A program made the position numbers and the translations under genes. A stretch of DNA of 64,000 nucleotides from positions 62,001 to 126,000 of the forward strand of contig NZ_PJJM01000097.1 of the NCBI RefSeq assembly GCF_002929805.1, read 5' to 3'. Numbering within the stretch: position 1 is the first letter of the stretch; the number at the start of each line of letters is the position of its first letter. The notes below the pieces were generated by a model. That model was given only the letters and a program-made list of their open reading frames with translations. It made no database searches and was not told where the DNA came from. The stretch comes from Cryobacterium sp. Y50 (lineage in GTDB: Bacteria > Actinomycetota > Actinomycetes > Actinomycetales > Microbacteriaceae). Below are positions 40,922 through 49,275 of the stretch, piece by piece.

Positions 40922-41839
40922 ATGGCTCGATACGTACGCATTGAGGAATTTGGTGGCCCAGACGTTCTGAGCATTGTGAACGACGAGCAGCCGCAGGCCG
41001 GTCGGGGGGAGGTGCGCGTTCGCGTGCACGCCGCCGGCCTCAACCCGGTCGACTACAAGATCTTCCGTGGCGGCCCCGCAGCCCTGCGCTACGAAGCGGT
41101 TCCCCCATGCGGCAACGGCAACGATTTCGCGGGCGTCATCGACGAGCTGGGTGATGGCGTCGTCGGTTTTCAGATCGGTGACGCCGTTTTCGGCGGCAAG
41201 CGGATGCACGCCCAGGCCGACTTCGTCGTTGTTGACGCGACCCGGGTGCTCCCAAAACCGGCCGGGCTTTCCTTCGAGCAGGCCGGTGCCCTCGATATTG
41301 CCGGGCGCGCTGCCTGGGCGAGTGTCGCCTCCCTTGATCTGTCCGCCGCCGATACCGTACTGATCGGCGCCGCGGCCGGCGGAGTCGGTGTTCTCGCGGG
41401 CCAGCTCGCCCTGCGCACCGGCGCGACCGTCATCGGCACGGCGAGCCCGGGCAACCATGATTTTCTCCGCGGCCTCGGGGTCATCCCGGTCGCCTACGGC
41501 GATGGCCTCATTGATCGGGTGCGCGCGACCGCATCGACCGTGACCGCGGTCCTCGATTACAACGGCGCGGCGACGATTGATGCAGCCCTCGAGCTGGGTG
41601 TTCCCGGAAGTCGGATCAACACGATCGCCGCGCGCGGTTATCGTGCCGACGCCGGCATCACCGAGGTGGGCGGACAAGCCGCGGACATTGATGACCTGCG
41701 CGCCCTCTCCGCGCTGATCGCGAGCGGCGAGATCGTGCTGCCCATCGATCGGGTATTCCCACTCGAGCAGGTTCAGGGTGCCTACCGCCACCTGATGGCC
41801 GGGCACCTGCGCGGCAAGGTCGTGCTCGCGACGCGGTAG
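40922..41839 (+). CDS. Quinone oxidoreductase-like medium-chain dehydrogenase
   Basis: 305-residue NADPH-dependent MDR-family protein lacking the zinc-ligand cysteines of true alcohol dehydrogenases. N-terminal GroES-like domain (VRVHAAGLNPVDYKIF, GNDFAGVIDELG) and Rossmann domain with AAAGGVGVLAGQLAL near residue 150. ATG at 40922. Substrate unknown. The 182-nt spacer before it contains no recognised feature beyond a TTGACA at 40794 without a convincing -10 partner. Confidence 0.88.
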   Translation: MARYVRIEEFGGPDVLSIVNDEQPQAGRGEVRVRVHAAGLNPVDYKIFRGGPAALRYEAVPPCGNGNDFAGVIDELGDGVVGFQIGDAVFGGKRMHAQADFVVVDATRVLPKPAGLSFEQAGALDIAGRAAWASVASLDLSAADTVLIGAAAGGVGVLAGQLALRTGATVIGTASPGNHDFLRGLGVIPVAYGDGLIDRVRATASTVTAVLDYNGAATIDAALELGVPGSRINTIAARGYRADAGITEVGGQAADIDDLRALSALIASGEIVLPIDRVFPLEQVQGAYRHLMAGHLRGKVVLATR

Positions 41840-41842
41840 GCA

Positions 41843-41867
41843 AGCCCCGGTGGCACTGCTCGGGGCT
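41843..41867 (+). terminator. Hairpin after MDR oxidoreductase
   Basis: AGCCCCG (41843-41849) and CGGGGCT (41861-41867) form a perfect 7-bp stem with an 11-nt loop, just after the stop at 41839. No T tract; probable weak terminator. Confidence 0.5.
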
Positions 41868-41972
41868 GCGAGCCAGCCGTTCCAAGCCTGGAAAGGCGGC
41901 CTGTGGGCTGGACCGCGCTTCGATCCTGAGCCCTGGGTTCCGGGCTGACCCGCTCAGGCTCTCAGCCTTGCT

Positions 41973-42893
41973 GTGGCATCCTTGATCGTGCGCATCAGAT
42001 TCAAACCGAACCCTCCGCTACAGGGGTCGTTTGGCTACCTCGCCGGAGCCGCGCTGATAGCACTCGTGTTCGTCGGTCTCTACCTGTTCTTTGTGCGGAG
42101 CCACGCTGGCCAGGAAGCCGACCAGCTTGCGTATAACGGCGCCGAATTCGGCCGTCGCAGCATCACTCCGTTCACCGGCCGGGTGCTCGACTCTGTGCCC
42201 GATGTGGCCGTGGTGTTCGGCGTCGTGCTGACCGCGATCATCGCGCTCGTGCGCCGCAACTGGCGGACCCTTCTAATCGCCCTGATCGCGGCCGGGGCCG
42301 CGACTGCGACGGCGCAACTGCTCAAGTACGGCATTTTGGCCCGGCCCGACCTGACCGTCGAGGGTTATGCGGGAAACTCATTCCCGTCGGGGCATACGAC
42401 GGTGGCGGCGGCATCCGCTCTCGTTGTGTTTCTGGTGGCAAGCCCGCGTACCCGGCCGATGGTGGCTGGCTGGGGCACCGCCTTCGCCGTGTTGGCCGGG
42501 GTCGCAACGCTCGCCAATCAGTGGCATCGGCCCAGTGACGTGATTGCCGGGCTGCTCTGGGTTGCCCTCTGGGGCTGCCTGGCCGGTGCCATGCTGGCCT
42601 GGCCGCGGGTCGGAGTGTTTCCGCGCGCTGCCGGCGACGGCTCCAGCTCGCGGTGGCCCGCCTTCATCGGCCTTCGCAGATCCACCATTCGCGTTATTCG
42701 CTGGCTGTCGGTCGGCTTCGGTGCTGTCTCCGTGCTGGCCTTTGTCGCGACCCTCGTGGTGAACAGCAGCCTGTTCGACAGCGTCGGAACAGTGGGTACC
42801 GTCGTCGCCTATCTCGGTGGCGTCGCGGCCATCGTTACCGCAGGCCTGCTGCTCGCGCTCAGCGGAACTCGGCTGTTCGCCCGCCTTCCGTAG
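41973..42893 (+). CDS. PAP2-family phosphatase
   Basis: 306-residue integral membrane phosphatase of the PAP2 superfamily (lipid phosphates, possibly undecaprenyl pyrophosphate). The three motifs are in order: KYGILARPDL (C1), SFPSGHTTVAAAS (C2) and ANQWHRPSDVIAG (C3). About eight hydrophobic helices; the last two, beyond the catalytic core, are extra. GTG at 41973 is the longest start; GTG 41988 is an alternative. Substrate not determinable. Confidence 0.88.
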   Translation: MASLIVRIRFKPNPPLQGSFGYLAGAALIALVFVGLYLFFVRSHAGQEADQLAYNGAEFGRRSITPFTGRVLDSVPDVAVVFGVVLTAIIALVRRNWRTLLIALIAAGAATATAQLLKYGILARPDLTVEGYAGNSFPSGHTTVAAASALVVFLVASPRTRPMVAGWGTAFAVLAGVATLANQWHRPSDVIAGLLWVALWGCLAGAMLAWPRVGVFPRAAGDGSSSRWPAFIGLRRSTIRVIRWLSVGFGAVSVLAFVATLVVNSSLFDSVGTVGTVVAYLGGVAAIVTAGLLLALSGTRLFARLP

Positions 42894-43011
42894 ATTTTGC
42901 TCGTTACCCGTTCGGGTTTCGGTGGCCTGAGGCCTCCAAAAAGCTGTGTCGGGCCCGATTTTTCGGTGCTGGAGGGCTGTACGGAAGAGAAGTCGCGTGC
43001 AACCATGGCTC

Positions 43012-44229
43012 ATGGCCGTCATTCTGAGAGCGCTCCAGACCGTAGTTCCCCCGACGATTCTGATCCAAGAGCAGGTGCGCGACATCTTCGCCGCCCAGCC
43101 CGGTCTCAGTCGGCTCGCGGGGCGCCTGGTCAACACCAGCTTCAACGTATCCGGAATCGAAACCCGACATACCGTGATCGACGAGCTCACCCTCGACAAT
43201 GATTCAGCCGAGCCGCAGTTCTTTGACGCACGGCAACAGCTGCTGCTCATGCCGAGCACCAGGGTGCGCAACGAGCTCTACATCACGGAGGGCACCAAGC
43301 TGTTCGTCGAGGCCGGCCGCCGGGCGCTCGCCTCCTGCCCCGACATTCGTCCCGAAGACATAACGCACGTTGTCACCGTCTCCTGCACCGGTTTCTACGC
43401 GCCAGGCCCTGACTACATGCTCGTGCGTGAGCTCGGCCTGAAGGCCAGCACCCAGCGCTACCACCTCGGATTCATGGGCTGTTACGCCTCGATGCCGGCC
43501 CTGCGCACCGCGAAGCAGTTTGTCCAAGCCGACCCGAACGCAGTGGTGCTCGTGGTCAGCGCTGAACTCTGCTCGCTGCACCTGCGTACCTCGAGCGACC
43601 CGGACACCATCATCGCTTCCTCACTGTTCTCCGACGGCGCGGCCGCCGGTATTGTCAGCTCCCGCGCTCCGCTGCCGGGCGAGAAGGCTCTCGGCCTCGA
43701 CCTATTCGAAACGGTGATCACCCCGGTCGGCGAGGGCGACATGGCCTGGAAAATCGGCGACGAAGGCTTCGAAATGACTTTGAGCACCTACGTTCCGCAC
43801 ATCATCGACGAACACATCGAGAGCGCGCTCGCCCCGCTGTTCGCCCGCGATGTGTCGATCACCGCGCAGCTCAATGCTCCTGTCCACGCGGATGCTGCCT
43901 CAGCTATCGGTACCCCCGTCGCGTCCCCCGTACTCACCCTCGCGCCCCCCGCCTCGCTCAGTTCGGTGATCGAGCATTGGGCGATCCACCCCGGTGGCCG
44001 CAGCATTCTCGACAAGACAGAGGCGAAGCTTGAGCTGCGACCCGACCAGCTACTGCCCTCGCGCGAGACGCTGCGCACCAACGGCAATATGAGCAGCGCG
44101 ACCATCCTGTTCGTGATGAAGGCCATTCTCGACGGCCCAGCTACGGCCGACGGCGAGCGGGTCTGCACCATGGCGTTCGGCCCCGGACTCACCGTGGAGT
44201 CCGGCCTGATGACCGTGATCGAGGGCTGA
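43012..44229 (+). CDS. Type III polyketide synthase
   Basis: 405-residue chalcone/stilbene-synthase-like enzyme that condenses an acyl-CoA starter with malonyl-CoA units. The catalytic triad is intact: Cys115 in VTVSCTGFYAPGPD, His316 in HWAIHPGGRSILD and Asn349 in GNMSSATILFVM. An Ala/Pro-rich stretch of about 30 residues (about 270-303) precedes the His motif and looks like a family-atypical loop. ATG 43012 fits the family N-terminus (LRALQTVVPP); 42946 is the upstream alternative. The next genes, methyltransferase and flavin hydroxylase, resemble srsB and srsC of Streptomyces, suggesting a phenolic lipid or alkylresorcinol/quinone product. Confidence 0.93.
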   Translation: MAVILRALQTVVPPTILIQEQVRDIFAAQPGLSRLAGRLVNTSFNVSGIETRHTVIDELTLDNDSAEPQFFDARQQLLLMPSTRVRNELYITEGTKLFVEAGRRALASCPDIRPEDITHVVTVSCTGFYAPGPDYMLVRELGLKASTQRYHLGFMGCYASMPALRTAKQFVQADPNAVVLVVSAELCSLHLRTSSDPDTIIASSLFSDGAAAGIVSSRAPLPGEKALGLDLFETVITPVGEGDMAWKIGDEGFEMTLSTYVPHIIDEHIESALAPLFARDVSITAQLNAPVHADAASAIGTPVASPVLTLAPPASLSSVIEHWAIHPGGRSILDKTEAKLELRPDQLLPSRETLRTNGNMSSATILFVMKAILDGPATADGERVCTMAFGPGLTVESGLMTVIEG

Positions 44230-45105
44230 ATGGCCCTTCCCTCCCTGCGCGTGCGCGCCCACGACGCGGTTGAGATCATGGATTCCCCGCTCTGCGACCC
44301 GACCATGCTCACCCGCACCTATCAGGATTTTCGCGTGGTCAATGCGGTCGTCTCTGGCTGGTGGGGGATCTATCGCCGCAGCATCCGCCCTGCCCTGTCA
44401 ACCACGACCGAACTGACACTCCTCGATGTCGGATCGGGCGGCGGCGATGTGTCGCGGGCACTGGCCGGCTGGGCGGTGCGTGACGGCCTGCGGCTGAGGG
44501 TGACCGGCGTCGATCCGGATGCCCGCGCGCACGTGTTCGTGACGTCGCAGCCGAAGATTGCCGGTCTGTCGTTTCGGCGGGCGCTGAGCTCCGATCTCGT
44601 CGCGGAGGGCGAGCACTTTGACTTCGTGGTCTCCAACCATGTGCTGCACCACCTGAGCGTCGACGAGCTCAAGGGGCTGCTCGTGGACTCCGAGGCGCTC
44701 GCGCGTCGCCGGGTGCTGCACGCCGATCTCGAGCGCTCGAACTGCGCCTATCTCGGGTTCGCTGCGGGCACCTGGCCGTTCTTTCGGCACTCCTACATTC
44801 GGCCGGACGGGCTTACCTCGATTCAACGCAGCTACACCGCGAACGAGCTGCGGGCCGCGGTTCCGGTCGGATGGACCGTGTCGCGCGGCAGGCCATCGCG
44901 ATTGGAGCTGAGCTGGAACGCGCCGACGCAGGCTGTGCCAGCGGATGCTTCGCCCGAGTTCGCGACTAATGCTGCGACTTTGGCAGGCGGCGATCCCGGG
45001 CGCGCACCTGCACCTGCCGCCGATGCGCCCGAAGAGACGGTCAAGCGGCCGGGGTCTGAGCCTGACCACGTGCCTGAATTCACGCCTGACCGGCCCGATG
45101 CGTGA
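44230..45105 (+). CDS. SAM-dependent methyltransferase of the type III PKS operon
   Basis: 291-residue class I methyltransferase starting directly after the PKS stop. AdoMet motif I LLDVGSGGGDVS near residue 66, acidic VTGVDPDA, and NHVLHHLS. Likely methylates the polyketide phenol, by analogy with SrsB. The final ~50 residues (from about 240) are Ala/Pro/Glu-rich and non-conserved. The stop region contains a 22-bp near-copy of the start of the following gene (see findings). Confidence 0.85.
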   Translation: MALPSLRVRAHDAVEIMDSPLCDPTMLTRTYQDFRVVNAVVSGWWGIYRRSIRPALSTTTELTLLDVGSGGGDVSRALAGWAVRDGLRLRVTGVDPDARAHVFVTSQPKIAGLSFRRALSSDLVAEGEHFDFVVSNHVLHHLSVDELKGLLVDSEALARRRVLHADLERSNCAYLGFAAGTWPFFRHSYIRPDGLTSIQRSYTANELRAAVPVGWTVSRGRPSRLELSWNAPTQAVPADASPEFATNAATLAGGDPGRAPAPAADAPEETVKRPGSEPDHVPEFTPDRPDA

Positions 45106-45155
45106 CGTTGTGATCGTCTGGCCGTCGTGGCCCGTGCCAAGTCGGGAAGTGGCGG

Positions 45156-46280
45156 ATGCGTGACGTTGTCATCGTCGGGGGCGGGCCGGTCGGTACGATG
45201 CTCGCCTGTGTGCTCGCCGTCGGCGGGCTCGATGTTGAGGTAGTCGAGCAGCGCGAGCGGCCGTCGCTGCGCTCGCGGGCGATCGGCATCCACCCGCCGT
45301 CCCTCCGTGCTCTCGCTGGAATCGGCGTCGCCGAGGCCCTGCTCGACCGGGCGGTGCGCATTCGCGAAGGGGAGGTGCGCTGCGACGGCCGCCAGCTCGG
45401 GCAGCTGTCGTTCGAGCGAGCAGCGCCTGGGTATCCGTTTGTGGTAGCGCTGCCGCAATACGAGACGGAGGCCTTGTTGCGCGCCCGGTTCGACCAACTC
45501 CGGCCGGGTCGGTATCGCAGCGGTGTGACGGTGACCGGAGTGCACGATCGCGGCGATGTCGTCGCGCTTTCGACCGACGCCGGCCCAATCGAGGCCCGTT
45601 ATGTGATTGGCGCGGACGGCGCCCGGAGTACGGTGCGGGCGGCGGCCGGCATCGCCTGGCGGCAGCTCGGCTGCAGCGAAACCTATCTCATGGGCGACTT
45701 CGCCGACCCCGATCCGGGCGACACCGGTGCGGTGCTCTATTTCGAGCGCGGCGGCGTGGTGGAATCCTTTCCCCTGCCCGGCGGTCGGCGCCGCTGGGTG
45801 GCGATGACCGATTTTCTTGCCACGGAAGCCGACAGCGCCGACCTGGCCGCGCTCATCCGTCATCGAACCGGCGTCAGGGTGGCCGAACCGCTCGGGGCAG
45901 CGAGCGCCTTCGCCGTGCAGCAGCGGCTCGCGAGGCGCATGCACGCGGGCCGCAACATACTGGTTGGCGATGCCGCGCATCAGATCAGTCCGATCGGCGG
46001 GCAGGGCATGAACCTCGGCTGGCTCGACGCCGTTGCACTCGCCCCGGCGCTGCAGCGAGCGCTGCTCGAGCCGGGCGCGGCGGCATCCGTTTTGGGAAGC
46101 TATGACCGTTCCCGCCGGAGTGCCGCTCACCGCGCGGTTGTGCAGGCCGGATTCAACATGAATATGGGCCGGCCAGCCCACGGCCTGCGGCTCGGCGTTC
46201 GCAATGCCCTCGTGCGTTCGCTCACGCTGCCGCCGGCTAACGAGCTCGTGGCCCGCGCGTTCACGATGCGCTGGCTGTGA
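45156..46280 (+). CDS. FAD-dependent aromatic monooxygenase of the type III PKS operon
   Basis: 374-residue group A flavin hydroxylase. FAD motif VVIVGGGPVGTMLACVLAVG at residues 4-23, the DG motif YVIGADGARSTVR and the second FAD motif LVGDAAHQISPIGGQGMNLG. Comparable to SrsC, which oxidises alkylresorcinols toward quinones. ATG at 45156, 50 nt after the methyltransferase stop. A 4-nt GTGA overlap with an upstream extension of the next frame is possible. Confidence 0.9.
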   Translation: MRDVVIVGGGPVGTMLACVLAVGGLDVEVVEQRERPSLRSRAIGIHPPSLRALAGIGVAEALLDRAVRIREGEVRCDGRQLGQLSFERAAPGYPFVVALPQYETEALLRARFDQLRPGRYRSGVTVTGVHDRGDVVALSTDAGPIEARYVIGADGARSTVRAAAGIAWRQLGCSETYLMGDFADPDPGDTGAVLYFERGGVVESFPLPGGRRRWVAMTDFLATEADSADLAALIRHRTGVRVAEPLGAASAFAVQQRLARRMHAGRNILVGDAAHQISPIGGQGMNLGWLDAVALAPALQRALLEPGAAASVLGSYDRSRRSAAHRAVVQAGFNMNMGRPAHGLRLGVRNALVRSLTLPPANELVARAFTMRWL

Positions 46281-46405
46281 CCGGCGGGGTACGTAATGCC
46301 GGTCGAATTCACGACACACCGGGTGCAATGGTCGCTCGGCTCGGCGGTCGTCGATCTACCGGCAAGACGTTCGGGCACGGGGCGCAGATCGAGTTGAATA
46401 GACGG

Positions 46406-48097
46406 GTGACTTCTGTAACTTTCATACCCCGCCTGCGCACCGACCTCGCCGCCGCCCACTTTTCGGTACCAGGTCTGACCGGATTGTGGGGTATCGAAGC
46501 GGATGCTGCGCTGCGCCGCAACCAGCGGGTTCCGGCGCAGCGGGCGCTCGCCGCGCTCGCCGCCAAACTCGGCCGGAACGAGCCCGCCGCGACCCTCGCC
46601 CGGCTGTTCCTACTCGGCGGCGCAGTGCCGCGCGCTGACCTCGAGGCCGCGCTTCCGACGCTTGGGGCAGCGGGCGCCGAGGAGCTTGGGCTCGTGGCGG
46701 CGCACGGTTCGGCTGGCGTGCGCCCGCTCGTCGATCTGCGCCCGTACAGCTTCATCGACGCGCACGGCGCCGGCAGCTGGTGGATAGTGAGCGATCTGGG
46801 GGAGTTGGCGCTCGGGCATCCGCTTGGCGAAACCCACGTTCTCGGCATCGGCGGCGCCTCCCGCACCCTCAGCGGACTCCTGATATCGACCCCAATTGAG
46901 CGGGCGCTCGACATCGGAACCGGCTGCGGGATCCAGGCCATGCACGCCTCGCGGCACGCCGAGCACGTCGTCGCGACCGATATTTCGATGCGCGCGCTCG
47001 AGCTAGCGGCGCTGAACGCCGAGCTCAACGAGATCGACAATATTGAGTTTCGGTTCGGCAGCCTGTTCGAGCCTGTGGTGGGGGAGTTCTTCGATCACAT
47101 CATCTCGAACCCGCCGTTCGTAATCACGCCGCGCGCCGAGGGCGTGCCGAGCTACGAGTATCGCGACGGCGGCATGGTCGGCGACGCCCTGGTCGAGGCC
47201 GTCGTGCGCGGTGCCGCCGACCATCTCACCCCCGGCGGCGTCGTGCAGCTGCTCGGCAACTGGGAATATCACGATGAGACGGATGCCTTCGAACGGCTTG
47301 AGCGCTGGCTCACACCGGTCGCCGGCGAGTCCGCGTCGGCCGGGGCAACGTCGGCTGAGTCAACGTCGGTGGCCATATCCCCGCTAGCGTCACCGGCGGC
47401 ATCCGCTTCGTCGGCACTCGACGCGTGGATCATTGAGCGCGAAGTACAATCGCCGGGCGAGTACGCCGAGACCTGGATCCGCGACGGCGGCACCCGACCC
47501 GGCCCCGACTTCGACCGGTTGTACAAGGCCTGGCTGAACGACTTCGAGGCACGCGGTGTGCGCCGGGTCGGGTTCGGATACCTGCTGCTGCGCCGGCCGG
47601 CCGGCGATGAAGCCACCGCATCTAACGCCGTCGCGTCGAGCCAGGTGACTCGGCCGCTGACCGGCGGTGGCCCAACCCTGCGCCGCCTCGAACGGCTGCC
47701 CGAAGCTCTTGGCCACAACCCGGCTGGCCTCGGCACGCACCTCGCCGAGTGCCTCGCCGCGCACGACTGGCAGGCTCGAACGGATGACGCGCACCTCTTG
47801 CGCACGAACCTCACCGTGGCTTCCGACGTCACCGAGGAACGGCACTACTGGCCCGGGCAGCAAGACCCGACGCTGATGACCCTGCACCAGGGCAGCGGAT
47901 TCGGGCGCTCCGTGCCGCTCGACACGGCCCTGGCCGGACTGGTCGGTGCCTGCGACGGCGACCTCGCGGTTGGTGCCATCATCGGAGCGCTCGCCCAGCT
48001 GCTCGACGCCGATGAGCAGGCGCTCACCACCGAACTGCTGCCGAAGGTGCGCGCCCTCGTGGTCGACAGCTTCCTGACCGGACCGGAACCCGTCTAG
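46406..48097 (+). CDS. N6/N5-type methyltransferase, HemK-like fold with extra domain
   Basis: 563-residue protein. An N-terminal domain (about 1-150) without recognised catalytic motif precedes a class I methyltransferase: RALDIGTGCGIQAMHAS (motif I), VVATDISMRAL, and NPPFVI near residue 230, the N/DPPY/F tetrapeptide that methylates exocyclic or amide nitrogens. A C-terminal domain of about 200 residues follows. Target (nucleic acid base, glutamine or protein) is unknown. GTG 46406 fits the family N-terminus (PRLRTDLAAAHF); GTG 46277, overlapping the previous stop, would add 43 unlikely residues. Confidence 0.8.
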   Translation: MTSVTFIPRLRTDLAAAHFSVPGLTGLWGIEADAALRRNQRVPAQRALAALAAKLGRNEPAATLARLFLLGGAVPRADLEAALPTLGAAGAEELGLVAAHGSAGVRPLVDLRPYSFIDAHGAGSWWIVSDLGELALGHPLGETHVLGIGGASRTLSGLLISTPIERALDIGTGCGIQAMHASRHAEHVVATDISMRALELAALNAELNEIDNIEFRFGSLFEPVVGEFFDHIISNPPFVITPRAEGVPSYEYRDGGMVGDALVEAVVRGAADHLTPGGVVQLLGNWEYHDETDAFERLERWLTPVAGESASAGATSAESTSVAISPLASPAASASSALDAWIIEREVQSPGEYAETWIRDGGTRPGPDFDRLYKAWLNDFEARGVRRVGFGYLLLRRPAGDEATASNAVASSQVTRPLTGGGPTLRRLERLPEALGHNPAGLGTHLAECLAAHDWQARTDDAHLLRTNLTVASDVTEERHYWPGQQDPTLMTLHQGSGFGRSVPLDTALAGLVGACDGDLAVGAIIGALAQLLDADEQALTTELLPKVRALVVDSFLTGPEPV

Positions 48098-48130
48098 CTG
48101 CTCGCCCCGCCCCCGTCACACCGGTTCGTG

Positions 48131-48225
48131 GTGGCTAGATCAGGAAATCCCAGCCGGACGAACACGCACGACCCCGAAAACACGGGCTACCAGGAGCCTG
48201 CCCGGCCGGATTTCCTGAATTAGCC
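48131..48225. repeat. 95-bp palindromic intergenic repeat, copy 2
   Basis: Arms GTGGCTAGATCAGGAAATCC (48131-48150) and the reverse-complementary GGATTTCCTGAATTAGCC (48208-48225). The whole unit is nearly identical to copy 3 at 48356, including the core around ACGAACACGCAC and CCGAAAACACGGG. The bases just before it (TTCGTG) are also shared with copy 3. Confidence 0.85.
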
Positions 48226-48234
48226 CCCGGGACT

Positions 48235-48330
48235 GCGCATAACTCCTGCGATTTGGGGCCGCGGCAGAAAAATTGGCCGAAATTGCGGGCATCCACTTTG
48301 CGCCGGCCAGAATTTGCAGGAGTTGTGTGC
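48235..48330. repeat. 96-bp palindromic element, different family
   Basis: The 27-nt arms 48235-48261 and 48304-48330 pair at about 21 of 27 positions; the core AACTCCTGC (48241-48249) pairs perfectly with GCAGGAGTT (48316-48324). No ORF. It is sandwiched between copies 2 and 3 of the other repeat; together the three elements fill nearly the entire 395-nt spacer between the methyltransferase and the ABC-2 permease gene. Confidence 0.7.
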
Positions 48331-48355
48331 ACGGGCTCCAGCGTGGCCGTTCGTG

Positions 48356-48450
48356 GTGGCTAGATCAGGAAATCCCGGCCGGACGAACACGCACAACCCC
48401 GAAAACACGGGTTGCCAGGACCCTGCCCGGCCGGATTTCCTGAATTAGCC
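48356..48450. repeat. 95-bp palindromic intergenic repeat, copy 3
   Basis: Second near-identical unit in the same spacer, in the same orientation as copy 2; arms GTGGCTAGATCAGGAAATCC (48356-48375) and GGATTTCCTGAATTAGCC (48433-48450). Differs from copy 2 at only a handful of bases in the core. The remaining bases to 48492 hold no gene. Confidence 0.85.
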
Positions 48451-48492
48451 CCCGCAGCGGAACGTGAGGCGGGGCCAGCTGCCCTAGTTCTT

Positions 48493-49275
48493 CTAATTCT
48501 TCGGGGTGGCCCGCCGCAGGGCCAGGAACCCGCCGAAGCCGGCTAGTGCCGCCGGAATCAGCAGCCAGGCAAAGATGCCGCCCACTCCCTGCGCCGCAAA
48601 CCATACGGCGACCGTCGGCCAGCTGCTTGTGAACGTGATGATCGTGACGGTGCCGACGAGACCCAAGGCGAATGAGCTCCAGAATACGAGCATGCCGGGC
48701 ATGCGCCAGCGCATATAGATGGTCGCCACCGAAGCGCCGATAAAGAACACCAGCAGCTGCATCACGAAGAACGAGAACAGGTCAACCCAGAAGCCGTCGA
48801 TGCCGAGCCAGAGCGCGTTGAACATGTAGGTGTCGATCCACCAGCCCTCGGTCAGCTTCTCGAGCTGGGTCAGCACCGCGAAGGCTACGGCGTTACCGGC
48901 CGAGATCAGCACGAACAGCAGCGCAGTGCCAAGGTAGAAGTCCCGCCGGGTGACGCCGAATCCGAGCGCGAGCGGAAACCCGAACGAGATCGCCTGTACG
49001 CCGACCACGATCAGATACCACTGCGGCGACAGCACCGCCCAGCTGTATCGTTGGCCCTCGATAGCGCCGGGGGTGCCGAGGCCGCCGGTCGTGAAACCGA
49101 TGATCTGAGCAATGAACACGGTGATCACGAAGGCCATTCCCACGATCAGCCACGGGATTCCGATATAGGTGCGACGGTCGACGAGGTGCAGCCGCACCAC
49201 GTTCCAGATGCGCGCCAAAGCGCTGCGTGGGTGAACGGATGCCGGCGCGCCGGTCAGCAAATCGGTGGAAGTCAT
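48493..49275 (-). CDS. ABC-2 type transporter permease
   Basis: 260-residue membrane protein with six hydrophobic segments and a hydrophilic N-terminus of about 40 residues. It is the membrane partner of the ATPase gene immediately upstream (4-nt overlap at 49272-49275). No substrate signature; YtrA-controlled transporters of this type often respond to cell-wall stress. ATG at 49275. Confidence 0.82.
   Translation of the reverse strand: MTSTDLLTGAPASVHPRSALARIWNVVRLHLVDRRTYIGIPWLIVGMAFVITVFIAQIIGFTTGGLGTPGAIEGQRYSWAVLSPQWYLIVVGVQAISFGFPLALGFGVTRRDFYLGTALLFVLISAGNAVAFAVLTQLEKLTEGWWIDTYMFNALWLGIDGFWVDLFSFFVMQLLVFFIGASVATIYMRWRMPGMLVFWSSFALGLVGTVTIITFTSSWPTVAVWFAAQGVGGIFAWLLIPAALAGFGGFLALRRATPKN

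Noticed and set aside
46277-46405. GTGA-coupled longer start for the methyltransferase
   Set aside because: Would add 43 residues unlike the family N-terminus; kept only as an alternative.
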